From Anaeramoeba ignava (Eukaryota > Metamonada > Anaeramoebidae): a DNA stretch of 64,000 bases. Location: assembly GCA_028826165.1 (NCBI GenBank), contig JAPDFW010000125.1, positions 778,001-842,000 on the forward strand, written 5' to 3'. The notes below the pieces were generated by a model. The model was not told where the DNA came from. It searched no databases and saw nothing but the letters and a program-made list of their open reading frames with translations. Shown here one piece after another: positions 1 through 9,755 of the stretch. Numbering within the stretch: the first letter of the stretch is position 1; each line of letters opens with the position of its first letter. The translations under genes and the position numbers were made by a program.

Positions 1-345
1 GAATTTAAAAAATATTAAAATCGGATAAAAAGATTAAATAAAAAATAATTATAAATTTAATTTGAATTTAATTTGAATTTAATTTTAATTTAAAAAATAA
101 TGAAATCGGATAAATAGATTAAATAAAAAATAATTAAAAATTGATTATAAATTTAATTTGAATTTAATTTTAATTTAAAAAATAATGAAATCGGATAAAT
201 AAATTAAATAAAAAATAATTAAAAATTGTTTATAAATTTAATTTGAATTTAATTTGAATTTAAAAAATATTGAAATCGGATAAAAAGATTAAATAAAAAA
301 TTAAATAAAAAATATTTAAAAATTGTTGTGAATTTTTGTTTTGAA
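1..345. repeat. 85-bp tandem repeat, four copies
   Basis: The marker ATCGGATAAA recurs at about 20, 105, 190 and 275, exactly 85 bp apart, inside AT-only sequence, so four copies of an 85-bp unit fill this stretch and probably continue left of the window. The remaining bases up to 536 are low complexity: a purine-rich A/G tract lies at about 440-510, just 3' of the secreted-protein gene. I see no gene there. Confidence 0.85.
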
Positions 346-536
346 TTCATTTTGAAATTAGTTGTTTTAGTTGATGTTTGAAATCAACTTTGAAAAGTCA
401 AAAAGTCAAAAAGAAAAAAGAAATTTGACTGAAAATTTTGAAAAGAACTTAAAAGAGGGAAAAAAAGAAAAAAAAAAAAAGAAGAAGAAAAAAAAGAAGA
501 AAAAATTTCTGTTATTCTGTTTGAAGAAAAAACTGG

Positions 537-1268
537 TTAACAGAAACCAACTTCTGTGCAAGCCCATTTAGCAGCATCATAATGAGAGACAACTTCTGAG
601 CAACCGTAATCAAGAGCAGCTTCACAAACGGCAGCAAAAGGACCACAAAGAGCAGAAATAGCAGAAGAAGCAGCACCGCAACCCAATTCAAAAACCGTTT
701 CAGCAGCATCAACACAAACATCGCATTCAATTCCGCCATTAAGACAAACAGTAGGAACATCAAAAACGGCAGGATCAATAGCTTTTTCTTCAAGGTTAAA
801 GAAATTTGTCTTGTTTGCTCCAACATAATCAATTTGGACTGGAGCGTAAGTTGAAGCGTCATCGTAATAGATCCATTCAGAAGCATTTAAGTACCATCTG
901 TCGCAAAGAACGAAGTCAATATCTTCTTGACCCGAATAAGTGAATCCGTTGAAATTTGGATAAGGAAGACTGCCGGACAAAGCCGTTATATTGCAGTAAA
1001 TTTTGTCAAGTGTTTCAACTACTAAATACTCTTTTTCTCCAACGTAATCCCGTAATAATGTCCATTCGTATTCTTCTGGTTCAAATTCTCTTCCTCGTAA
1101 TCTTTCTTTGTTTTGTTTTTGATCATATTCCCATACTATGTGTTGTCGGTGATGATCGTCATAGTGTTCAATTACTAAATCAGTTGCAAATTGTGTTGGG
1201 AAAGTTGGCAATGGTGGATCCATCGCAAAAACTGCTAAAACAAATAAGAAAGCTATTATGATTTTCAT
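537..1268 (-). CDS. Secreted two-domain protein with C-terminal cysteine-rich (halocin C8-like) module
   Basis: This single-exon gene encodes 243 residues. Residues 1-15 form a signal peptide (MKIIIAFLFVLAVFA, cut likely before MDPP). Residues about 20-175 form a compact domain ending in FDVPTVC, in the style of secreted ependymin/LolA-like proteins of protists. It has three N-glycosylation sequons (N93, N128, N152). Residues 182-243 hold eight cysteines (182, 185, 197, 208, 215, 223, 237, 243) in Ala/Gly-rich sequence. Their spacing and the C-terminal GFC resemble the halocin C8-type peptide module. What is seen is the signal peptide and the cysteine pattern; the module name is recognition by pattern only and the function is unknown. 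The module could be released by proteolysis or act as a disulfide-stabilised appendix. The gene is divergent from the first RCC1-BTB gene. Confidence 0.75.
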   Translation of the reverse strand: MKIIIAFLFVLAVFAMDPPLPTFPTQFATDLVIEHYDDHHRQHIVWEYDQKQNKERLRGREFEPEEYEWTLLRDYVGEKEYLVVETLDKIYCNITALSGSLPYPNFNGFTYSGQEDIDFVLCDRWYLNASEWIYYDDASTYAPVQIDYVGANKTNFFNLEEKAIDPAVFDVPTVCLNGGIECDVCVDAAETVFELGCGAASSAISALCGPFAAVCEAALDYGCSEVVSHYDAAKWACTEVGFC

Positions 1269-1536
1269 TTGAAATTTGTTTTGTAAAAAAAAAAATGAAA
1301 ATTATTTTTATTATTTTATTTTTTTTTATTTTTTTTATTTTTTTTTGCTTTCTATTTTTCTATTTGCCCCCAATAACAAAAAATTTTAATTAAATTTTAT
1401 TTAATTTAATTTAATTTAATTTTATTTTTGATCATTTTTTTAATTAAAAAAAAAAAGAAAAAGAAGAAAAATAAAAAAATAAAATTAAATTAAATTTTTC
1501 TTCTTTTTCTTCTTTTCATTTTTTTTCTTTTTAAAA
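1269..1536. promoter_or_regulatory. Divergent promoter region, T-rich
   Basis: These 268 bp separate the minus-strand secreted-protein gene from the first plus-strand RCC1-BTB gene. The sequence is poly-T and poly-A tracts. On the plus side it carries TTTTCATTTTTTTTC ending about 10 bp before the ATG. On the minus side it carries an ATTTTCATTTTT match about 20 bp before that ATG. The regulatory role is inferred from recurrence of the motif at other genes. Confidence 0.4.
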
Positions 1537-3312
1537 ATGAATGATTGTTTATTTTTTGGTTTAAATAGATATCCAATACTTATCAAAAATGAAGCAGATA
1601 AAATAAAAAAACCAATTCAATTTAAATTTGAAAATGAAAATGAAAATGAAAATGAAAAACAAATTAAACAAATTTCATCAAGTTATTTTGGAACAATTTT
1701 CCTTTTTAAAAATGGAAAAGCAATAGAATATTTAAGTGAAAATAATTCAAATCAAAATCCTTCAAAAATCCAAATTGAAGAAAATATTCAAAAAGTAACT
1801 GTTGATGAACAAAATGAAGCTATTTTAACAATAGAAGGAAATGTATTTGCCAAAGGAAAAGATATTAATCCAAAAAAACCAAAAGAATTTATCAATATTT
1901 CATCATTAATTGAAGATCCAAATGATAGAATAATTGAAGATATTGTTTCTGGGGCTAATTCAATTTACTTATTAACTTCAAATCAAAATGTTTATGGAAT
2001 TGGTTTAAACAGATCTGGTCAACTTGGTTTTGATTCTAAAACACTTCCAAAAACAGAAAAACCAATTTTAATGATGAAAAATGTTTCTAAAATATTTTCA
2101 GGAAATTCTTCAAAACATGTTTTTCTTTTAAATTCAAATCAAGAATTATTTGGATGTGGATGGAATAATTATGGTCAACTTGGATTAAGAGAATCAAGAA
2201 GAAAAGAAACAAAAATCAAAAAATTAACCAAAATCCAAAATATTCCAAAAGGTGAAATAATTGATATTCAATGTGGATGGTTTTATTCAATAATGTTGAT
2301 TGAAAATGAAGATGAAAATCCAAAAAGAAAACTTTATTCATGTGGATATTATCTATATAATGGACTTGGCAAAAATGAACATACTAATGAATTTACTGAA
2401 ATCAAATCATCTTTATTTGAAAATGATGATAATATTCTTGATTTTTCTGTTGGAAATTATCATACTTTGATTTTAACTTCCAAATCAAAATTAATAGTAT
2501 TTGGAGAAAATTATTATGGTCAATTAGGAAATGGAGATATAAATAATCAAACAATTCCAATTCAAATTGAACTTCCTAAATTAAGATTTAATGAAAATAT
2601 TTTCAATTATCATATTTATTGTGGAGATAACAAATCATTTATTTATTATTCTCCTCCTTCTTTTTCCAATCTTGAAGAAGATTTGATAAAATTATTTGAA
2701 AGAAAAGAATTTTGTGATATTTCATTTAAAACCAAAAATGGAGAAATAATTGAAGCTCATAAATTAATATTGAAATATAGATTAAATCAAAATCAAAATG
2801 AAATTGAAAAACTCCAAGAAATTATTTCAAAAAAATCAATTAAAGAATCAAATCAAATATTTGAAATGATTTATTCAAATAATTCTAAAATAAATCCAAA
2901 ATTATATCCTGAAATTAAAGAAATTATAAATTCAAATGAAAAAATAGAAGAAACAATTAAAAGAATTTATTTAAATGAAAATGAAAATGAAAAAGATTTT
3001 ATAATTGAAAGAAAAGAAAAGAAATATAAATTTCCCAAATTAATATTAATAATGAGAAGTGAATTATATCGAGGAATGTTTTTATCTGTAACTGAAGATA
3101 AATCAAATAAAGTTACAGATTATAGTGAATTAAGTAATAAATCATTTCAAATATTTGAATATTGGATTTATTCAAATCAAATTAAAGAAGAAATTCAAAT
3201 TACACAAGAAATAATTGATGAACTTCAAATAGGAATTGATTATTTTCAATTAAATCAAACAAATCCAAATTTATTTGATTTATTAATTAACAAATTTAAA
3301 AATCAAAATTAA
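1537..3312 (+). CDS. RCC1-BTB protein, cluster paralogue 1
   Basis: Single exon, 591 residues. Residues 1-374 are RCC1-type propeller repeats, with blade signatures such as GLNRSGQLGFD, GWNNYGQLGLRES and GENYYGQLGNGD. Residues about 375-475 are a first BTB-like region (CDISFKTKNGEIIEAHKLIL). Residues about 486-591 are a second BTB (from KDFIIERK through RSELYRGMF). An (EN)4 tract precedes the first blade. RCC1 propellers bind protein partners and BTB domains commonly recruit Cullin-3; a role as ubiquitin-ligase adaptor is inference. The start is fixed by the conserved MNDCLFFG that opens most paralogues. The upstream T-tract with TTTTCATTTT ends about 10 bp before the ATG. Confidence 0.88.
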   Translation: MNDCLFFGLNRYPILIKNEADKIKKPIQFKFENENENENEKQIKQISSSYFGTIFLFKNGKAIEYLSENNSNQNPSKIQIEENIQKVTVDEQNEAILTIEGNVFAKGKDINPKKPKEFINISSLIEDPNDRIIEDIVSGANSIYLLTSNQNVYGIGLNRSGQLGFDSKTLPKTEKPILMMKNVSKIFSGNSSKHVFLLNSNQELFGCGWNNYGQLGLRESRRKETKIKKLTKIQNIPKGEIIDIQCGWFYSIMLIENEDENPKRKLYSCGYYLYNGLGKNEHTNEFTEIKSSLFENDDNILDFSVGNYHTLILTSKSKLIVFGENYYGQLGNGDINNQTIPIQIELPKLRFNENIFNYHIYCGDNKSFIYYSPPSFSNLEEDLIKLFERKEFCDISFKTKNGEIIEAHKLILKYRLNQNQNEIEKLQEIISKKSIKESNQIFEMIYSNNSKINPKLYPEIKEIINSNEKIEETIKRIYLNENENEKDFIIERKEKKYKFPKLILIMRSELYRGMFLSVTEDKSNKVTDYSELSNKSFQIFEYWIYSNQIKEEIQITQEIIDELQIGIDYFQLNQTNPNLFDLLINKFKNQN

Positions 3313-3753
3313 AATTCAAATTAAAATTAAAATAAAAATTAAAATTAAAATTTAAAATCAAAATTAAAATTAAAATTAAAATCAAAAATAAAAATCAAAA
3401 TTAAAATTTAAATTAAAATCAAAATTCAAATTTAAAATTAAAATTAAAAATAAAATTAAAATCAAAATTAAATATTAAAATTAAAATTAAAATTAAAATT
3501 AAAATTAAAATTAAAATTAAAATTAAAATTAAAATTAAAATCAAAATTAAAATTAAAATTAAAATTAAAATTAAAATTAAAATTAAAAATTAAAATTAAA
3601 ATTAAAATTAAATCAAAATTAAAAATTAAAATTAAAATTAAAATTAAAATCAAAATTAAAATTAAAATTAAAATCAAAATTAAAATTAAAATTAAAATTA
3701 TAATTAAAATTAAAAATCCAAAAATTTTTTTTTCATTTTTTTTCTTTTCAAAA
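3313..3753. repeat. AAAATT/AAAATC hexanucleotide repeat spacer
   Basis: This 441-bp spacer is almost entirely AAAATT with scattered AAAATC variants. Both strands are open in some frames only because of the repeat (KIKIK or FNFNF), not because of coding. The last 30 bp hold the TTTTCATTTTTTTTC promoter-like tract of the next gene. Confidence 0.9.
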
Positions 3754-5535
3754 ATGAATGATTGTTTATTTTTTGGTTTAAATCAAGATCCAATTCTTAT
3801 CAAAAATGAACCACAAAAAATAACAAAACCAATTCAATTTAAATTTGAAAATGAAAATGAAAATGAAAATGAAAATGAAAAACAAATTAAACAAATTTCA
3901 TCAGGTTATTTCGGAACAATTTTCCTTTTCGAAAATGGAAAAGCAATAGAATATTTAAATAAAAAAGATTCAAATCAAAATCCTTCAAAAATCCAAATTG
4001 AAGAAAATATTCAAAAAGTAACTGTTGGTTATCAAAATGAATCTATTTTAACAAAAGAAGGAAATGTATTTGCCAAAGGATATGATATTAATCCAAAAAA
4101 ACCAAAAGAATTTATCAATATTTCATCATTAATTGAAGATACAAATGATAGAATAATTCAAGATATTGTTTCTGGATCTAATTCAATTTACTTATTAACT
4201 TCAAATCAAAATGCTTACGGAATTGGTTTGAATCAATCTGGTGAACTTGGTTTTGATTCTAAAACACTTAAAAAAGTACAAAAACCAATTTTAATGATGA
4301 AAAATGTTTCTAAAATATTTTCAGGAGCTGATTCAAGTTTTGTTTTTCTTTTGAATTCAAATCAAGAATTATTTGGATGTGGATTGAATACTCATGATCA
4401 AATTGGATTAGGAGAATCAAGAAAAAAAGAAGAAAGTATCCAAAAATTAACCAAAATCCAAAATATTCCAAAAGGCAAAATAATTGATATTCAATGTGGA
4501 TTTTATCATTCAATAATGTTGATTGAAAATGAAAATCAAAATCCAAAAAGAAAACTTTATTCATGCGGGAGTAATGCATATAATGGACTTGGCAAAGAAG
4601 ATCAAACTGCAAAAGAATTTACTGAAATCAAATCATCTTTATTTGAAAATGATAATATTCTTGAAATTTCTGTTGGATTTACTCATAATTTGATTTTAAC
4701 TTCCAAATCAAAATTAATTGGATTTGGAAATAACAATTATGGTGAATTAGGAACTGGAGATACAAAAACACAATCAATTCCAATTCAAATTGAACTTCCT
4801 AAATTAAGATTCAATGAAAATATTTCCAATTATCATATTTCTTGTGGATCTTTCAATTCATTTATTTATTATTCTCCTCTTTCTTTTTCCAATCTTGAAG
4901 AAGATTTGATAAAATTATTTGGAAGAAAAGAATTTTGTGATATTTCATTTAAAATCAAAAATGGAGAAATAATTGAAGCTCATAAATTAATATTGAAATA
5001 TAGATTAAATGAAAATGAAAATGAAATTGAAAAACTTCAAGAAATTATTTCAAATAAATCAATTAAAGAATCAAATCAAATATTTGAAATGATTTATTCA
5101 AATAATTCCAAAATAAATCCAAAATTATATTCTGAAATTAAAGAAATTATAAATTCAAATGAAAAAATTGAAGAAACAATGAAAAGAATTTATTTAAATG
5201 AAAATGAAAATGAAAAAGATTTTATTATTGAAAGAAAAGAAAAGAAATATAAATTTCCTAAATTAATATTAATAATGAGAAGTGAATTATATCGAGGAAT
5301 GTTTTTATCTGTAACTGAAGATAAATCTAATAAAGTTACAGATTATAGTGAATTAAGTAATAAATCATTTCAAATATTTGAATATTGGATTTATTCAAAT
5401 CAAATTAAAGATGAAATTCAAATTACACAAGAAATAATTAATGAAATTCAAACAGGAATTGATTATTTTCAATTAAATCAAACAAATCCAAATTTATTTG
5501 ATTTATTAATTAACAAATTTAATAATCGAAATTAA
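3754..5535 (+). CDS. RCC1-BTB protein, cluster paralogue 2
   Basis: Single exon, 593 residues, with the same order as its neighbours: (EN)5 tract, RCC1 propeller, BTB-like region, second BTB. Its blades differ at loop positions: GLNQSGELGFD, GLNTHDQIGLGES (the usual GQLG is changed to DQIG) and GNNNYGELGTGD. The BTB tail is nearly identical to paralogue 3. The tail NKFNNRN runs straight into the noncoding hexanucleotide repeat, so the last codons were probably generated by that repeat. A partner-binding adaptor role is inferred from the family only. Confidence 0.88.
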   Translation: MNDCLFFGLNQDPILIKNEPQKITKPIQFKFENENENENENEKQIKQISSGYFGTIFLFENGKAIEYLNKKDSNQNPSKIQIEENIQKVTVGYQNESILTKEGNVFAKGYDINPKKPKEFINISSLIEDTNDRIIQDIVSGSNSIYLLTSNQNAYGIGLNQSGELGFDSKTLKKVQKPILMMKNVSKIFSGADSSFVFLLNSNQELFGCGLNTHDQIGLGESRKKEESIQKLTKIQNIPKGKIIDIQCGFYHSIMLIENENQNPKRKLYSCGSNAYNGLGKEDQTAKEFTEIKSSLFENDNILEISVGFTHNLILTSKSKLIGFGNNNYGELGTGDTKTQSIPIQIELPKLRFNENISNYHISCGSFNSFIYYSPLSFSNLEEDLIKLFGRKEFCDISFKIKNGEIIEAHKLILKYRLNENENEIEKLQEIISNKSIKESNQIFEMIYSNNSKINPKLYSEIKEIINSNEKIEETMKRIYLNENENEKDFIIERKEKKYKFPKLILIMRSELYRGMFLSVTEDKSNKVTDYSELSNKSFQIFEYWIYSNQIKDEIQITQEIINEIQTGIDYFQLNQTNPNLFDLLINKFNNRN

Positions 5536-5856
5536 AATCAAAATCAAAATCAAAATTAAAATTAAAATTAAAATTAAAATCAAAATTAAAATTAAAATTA
5601 AAATTAAAATTAAAATTAAAATTAAAATTAAAATTAAAATTGAAAATCAAAATTAAAATTAAAATTAAAATTAAAATTAAAATTAAAATTAAAATTAAAA
5701 TCAAAATCAAAATTAAAATTAAAATTAAAATTAAAATCAAAATTAAAATTAAAATTAAAATTAAAATTAAAATTAAAATTAAAATTAAAATCAAATTAAA
5801 ATTAAAAATTTCATTTTTTCATTTTTTTCATTTTTTCATTTTTTTTCTTTTCAAAA
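5536..5856. repeat. AAAATT/AAAATC hexanucleotide repeat spacer
   Basis: This 321-bp spacer of AAAATT units has a few AAAATC and one AAAATTG variant. Open frames here (KIKIK on plus, LILIL on minus) are repeat artefacts. The final 45 bp switch to TTTTTTCAT units. Confidence 0.9.
5810..5853 (+). promoter_or_regulatory. TTTTTTCAT-type promoter-like tract
   Basis: Four TTTTTTCAT-like units end in TTTTCTTTTCAAAA directly before the ATG of paralogue 3. The same oriented motif lies within about 60 bp of most start codons in the window on both strands (for example 1525, 3735, 52540, 59265, and the reverse complement after 11606, 17627 and 27662). A core-promoter role is inferred from position and recurrence. 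Confidence 0.45.
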
Positions 5857-7626
5857 ATGAATGATTGTTTATTTTTTGGTTTAAATCAAAATCCAATTCT
5901 TATCAAAAATGAACCAACTGAAATAACAAAACCAATTCAATTTAAATTTGAAAATGAAAATGAAAATGAAAATGAAAATGAAAATGAAAAACAAATTAAA
6001 CAAATTTCATCAGGTTATTTTGCAACAATTTTCCTTTTTAAAAATGGAAAAGCAATAGAATACCTAAAAGATTCAAATCAAAATCCTTCAAAAATCCAAA
6101 TTGAAAATATTCAAAAAGTAACTGTTGGTGATGAAAATGAAGCTATTTTAACAATAGAAGGAAATGTATTTGCCAAAGGATATGATATTAATCCAAAAAA
6201 ACCAAAAGAATTTATCAATATTTCATCATTAATTGAAAATACAAACGATAGAATAATTGAAGATATTGTTTCTGGATCTGATTCAATTTACTTATTAACT
6301 TCAAATCATAATGTTTATGGAATTGGTTTAAACAGATCTGGTCAACTTGGTTTTGATTCTGAAACACTTAAAAAAACAAAAAAACCAATTTTAATGATGA
6401 AAAATGTTTCTAAAATATTTTCAGGAAATTCTTCAAAGCATGTTTTTCTTTTGAATTCAAATCAAGAATTATTTGGATGTGGTGATAATCAACAAAGTCA
6501 ACTTGGATTAGGAAAGCCATTAATATATATAATCCCAAAATTAACCAAAATCCAAAATATTTCAAAAGGCAAAATAATTGATATTCAATGTGGATTTTAT
6601 CATTCAATAATGTTGATTGAAGATGAAAATCAAAATCCAAAAAGAAAACTTTATTCATGCGGATTTGTTAAATCTAATGGACTTGGCAAAAATCAAAATA
6701 CTTATGAATTTACTGAAATCAAATCATCTTTATTTAAAAATGATAATATTCTTGATTTTTCTGTTGGAAATTTTCATAATTTGATTTTAACAAAAAAAGG
6801 CAAATTGGTAGTATTTGGAAGTAATGAACATGGACAATTAGGAACTGAAGAAAGATATACTTCATATAAACCAATTCAAATTGAACTTCCTGAATTAAGA
6901 TTTAATGAAAATATTTTCAATTATCACATTTCTTGTGGATATAATAATTCATTTCTTTATTATTCTCTTTCTTCTTTTTCCAATCTTGAAGAAGATTTGA
7001 TAAAATTATTTAGAAGAAAAGAATTTTGTAATATTTCATTTAAAACTGAAAATGGAGAAATAATTGAAGCTCATAAATTAATATTGAAATATAGATTAAA
7101 TCAAAACGAAAATCAAATTGAAAAACTTCAAGAAATTATTTCAAATAAATCAATTAAAGAATCAAATCAAATATTTGAAATGATTTATTCAAATAATTCC
7201 ATAATAAATCCAAAATTATATTCTGAAATTAAAGAAATTATAAATTCAAATGAAAAAATTGAAGAAACAATGAAAAGAATTTATTTAAATGAAAATGAAA
7301 ATGAAAAAGATTTTATAATTGAAAGAAAAGAAAAGAAATATAAATTTCCCAAATTAATATTAATAATGAGAAGTGAATTATATCGAGGAATGTTTTTATC
7401 TGTAACTGAAGATAAATCAAATAAAGTTACAGATTATAGTGAATTAAGTAATAAATCATTTCAAATATTTGAATATTGGATTTATTCAAATCAAATTAAA
7501 GATGAAATTCAAATTACACAAGAAATTATTAATGAAATTAAAACAAAAATTGATTATTTTCAATTAAATCAAACAAATCCAAATTTATTTGATTTATTAA
7601 TTAACAAATTTAAAAATCAAAATTAA
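5857..7626 (+). CDS. RCC1-BTB protein, cluster paralogue 3
   Basis: Single exon, 589 residues with an (EN)6 tract. Blades include GLNRSGQLGFD, GDNQQSQLGLGK and GSNEHGQLGTEE. After the fourth blade the usual ESRKKE loop is replaced by PLIYIIPKLTK, and later the loop RYTSYKP replaces the usual T(N/K)xQ segment, so this copy carries distinct exposed loops. The second BTB is intact. It is the last plus-strand copy before the F-box-LRR gene and the orientation switch. Function beyond a family-level adaptor guess is unknown. Confidence 0.88.
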   Translation: MNDCLFFGLNQNPILIKNEPTEITKPIQFKFENENENENENENEKQIKQISSGYFATIFLFKNGKAIEYLKDSNQNPSKIQIENIQKVTVGDENEAILTIEGNVFAKGYDINPKKPKEFINISSLIENTNDRIIEDIVSGSDSIYLLTSNHNVYGIGLNRSGQLGFDSETLKKTKKPILMMKNVSKIFSGNSSKHVFLLNSNQELFGCGDNQQSQLGLGKPLIYIIPKLTKIQNISKGKIIDIQCGFYHSIMLIEDENQNPKRKLYSCGFVKSNGLGKNQNTYEFTEIKSSLFKNDNILDFSVGNFHNLILTKKGKLVVFGSNEHGQLGTEERYTSYKPIQIELPELRFNENIFNYHISCGYNNSFLYYSLSSFSNLEEDLIKLFRRKEFCNISFKTENGEIIEAHKLILKYRLNQNENQIEKLQEIISNKSIKESNQIFEMIYSNNSIINPKLYSEIKEIINSNEKIEETMKRIYLNENENEKDFIIERKEKKYKFPKLILIMRSELYRGMFLSVTEDKSNKVTDYSELSNKSFQIFEYWIYSNQIKDEIQITQEIINEIKTKIDYFQLNQTNPNLFDLLINKFKNQN

Positions 7627-7872
7627 AATTAAAATCAAAATTAAAATTAAAATTAAAATTAAAATCAAAATCAAAATCAAAATTAAAATAAAAATCAAAA
7701 TTAAAATTAAAAATTAAAATTAAAATCAAAATTAAAATTAAAAATTAAAATTAAAATTAAAATCAAAATCTTTTATTTTTTAATTGAAAAACGTTTTATT
7801 AATTCAAAATAAAAAAAATTTTTTCCAAAACAGAAATTTCATTTTTTTTTTGCAAACATTTTTAAAATAATT

Positions 7873-9578
7873 ATGGGAAATACACAAGAAAAAAAACAAA
7901 TAAATAAAGGAAATCAAAATTCCAATTCAAATCCAAATGAAAAAGAGAAAGAGAAAGAAAAAGAAATTGAAGAAGAAATTGAAGAAGAAAAAAGAGCAGA
8001 ATTTGATGGTTTTTTCCAAAAGGAAAATGAAGAAGAATTTTCAATGTTTTATGACATACCTGATGATTTAGTTATTTATATTTGTAGATTTTTGGATCAA
8101 AACCAATTAATTTTACTAGCTCAATCATGCAAAAAATTTGAAGAATTAGCATTTGAACCGTATTTTTTTAATTATTAATATTTTTTATAAATATTTTTAA
8201 ATTGAATTTATTTATAAATTTATTTTTTTTAGATGTTTATGGAATGATCGATCAATTTCACTTTATCAAACTGTAAATCGGTTTACAATTGTTAGATTAA
8301 CTCGAACAGTTGAACATTTACAAGGAATTCGGTAAAAAATTTTTCAATTAAATTTTTCAATTAAATTTTTCAATTAAATTTTTCAATTAAATTTTTCAAT
8401 TAAATTTTTCAATTAAATTTTTCAATTAAATTTTAAATTGGATTTTTTAAAGAATGAAACACTGCAGAATCCAAAACCTTCCATCCTTCTTCGACGAAAT
8501 GAAAAAGAGATGTGGAGACTTAAAAACATTAGAACTTCACTCATGCTTTGTTGAAAACCCCTCCAAAGAAGAAACAAAACTAGGATCAATTGCACAACTT
8601 TCATCCTCATTAAAAAACTTACCTCAATTAACAGAATTATCACTTCCAAGTTCGAGATTAGGGACAATTCCCCCAGAAATATACAAGCTAAAACAACTAC
8701 AAAAACTGAATTTAGTTGCGAATCAATTCAACAGCAATCCATTTACATCCAAAATTTCAAATCTTGATTCGCTAAAGGAATTACGACTTGATATGAATGA
8801 TATTTCAATAATTGAACCCAATATTTTCAAGCTCAAACACATGGAAGTATTATCGTTTTCTTTTAATTCAATTTCTGCACTTCCATCTGAAATAGGGAAT
8901 TTAACGGAATTGAGGAATCTTCGCTTGTCAAATAATTCAATATCATTTTTGCCAAACACAATGAAATCACTTTTGAGTTTAAAAACAATTGAAATTGGAT
9001 CAAACAGACTTGGTTCCTTCCCAGACGTGCTTCTGGAATGCCAAGACTTGGAAAGGATTGAGCTATTTAATAATCAAATAAGAACAATTCCAAACGAAAT
9101 CAACAAGCTTTCCAATCTCAAAGTTTTGAAGTTGAATTCCAATCAAATTCAAGAAATCCCCTCAAATTTATTCAAATTAGAACATCTTGAATTTTTGGAT
9201 TTGCGATTGAATCAAATTAGTTCAATTCCGATTGAAATTTCAAATGCAAAATCACTACATCATTTGATTATTTTTGGGAATAAATTAACAAGTCTTCCTC
9301 ATACTATTTGCTTTCTTCATCTCCAGCAACTTTCTGTTCAAGGAAATCAAATACTTTCTCTTCCTTCTGAATTTGGTGATACTCAATTTGCTTTAACAAA
9401 CAGTTTGACTCATCTTGATTTAAGTTCAAATTCTCTAACAGAAATTTCCGAATCTATTATCAATATGAAAAATCTTCTTTATCTTGATTTGACAAAAAAT
9501 TCTGGGAATTCTTCTTTGGCTTATACTCTACGTTCTTATTTTAAGGATTGGCCAAATCTTACTTATAAACTGGATTAA
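7873..9578 (+). CDS. F-box and leucine-rich repeat protein (3 exons)
   Basis: Exons 7873-8159, 8233-8331 and 8453-9578 join in frame (introns GTATTT...AG of 73 nt and GTAAAA...AG of 121 nt) to give 503 residues. Residues 1-58 are a low-complexity K/E/N leader. An F-box follows at about 60-107 (IPDDLVIYICRFLDQNQLILL, then CKKFEELAFEP and CLWNDRS across the first splice). The rest is about 14 LRRs of the LxxLxLxxNxIxxIPxxI type. F-box proteins link substrates to SKP1-Cullin-1 ligases, with LRRs as the substrate-binding surface; this is family knowledge. The second intron is made of a TTTTTCAATTAAA 13-mer repeated about seven times. Codon use is less A-rich than in the flanking RCC1-BTB copies. 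Before assembly of the exons the LRR part alone looks like a separate gene starting at 8454; the F-box exon supplies its true start. Confidence 0.85.
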
Positions 9579-9755
9579 AAAAAAAATCAGACAAATTATT
9601 GTTTTTTTTTTTTTTGGAATGAAAAAAAAATAAATAAAATTATTCTTCCAAATTTAATTTTAATTTTAATTTTAATTTTAATTTTAATTTTAATTTTAAT
9701 TTTAATTTTAATTTTAATTTTAATTTTGATTTTAATTTTAATTTTAATTTCAAAT
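9579..9755. repeat. TTTTAA hexamer spacer between convergent genes
   Basis: This short spacer lies between the 3' ends of the plus-strand F-box-LRR gene and the first minus-strand RCC1-BTB gene. It is the reverse complement of the hexamer seen on the other side (AATTTT units). The orientation of the repeat flips together with the genes. Confidence 0.8.

Noticed and set aside
371-571. Short plus-strand frame rich in K overlapping the 3' end of the secreted-protein gene
   Set aside because: It is an A/G purine tract read as KKKK, overlaps a real gene on the other strand, and shows no family pattern.
4310-4612. Antisense frame (starting MQFDLL) and similar antisense frames inside most RCC1-BTB copies (6410-6658, 10733-10990, 12817-13071, 14946-15206, 16802-17062, 18931-19134)
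   Set aside because: They recur because the sense strand is conserved between paralogues. Composition is that of reverse-complement A-rich codons, and no independent start context or domain is seen.
5519-5864. Overlapping LILILI and KIKIKI frames in the spacers (also 3468-3677, 31691-31912, 49592-49843)
   Set aside because: They are translations of AAAATT, TTTTAA or ATAAAT microsatellites, open only because the repeat lacks stops in some frames.
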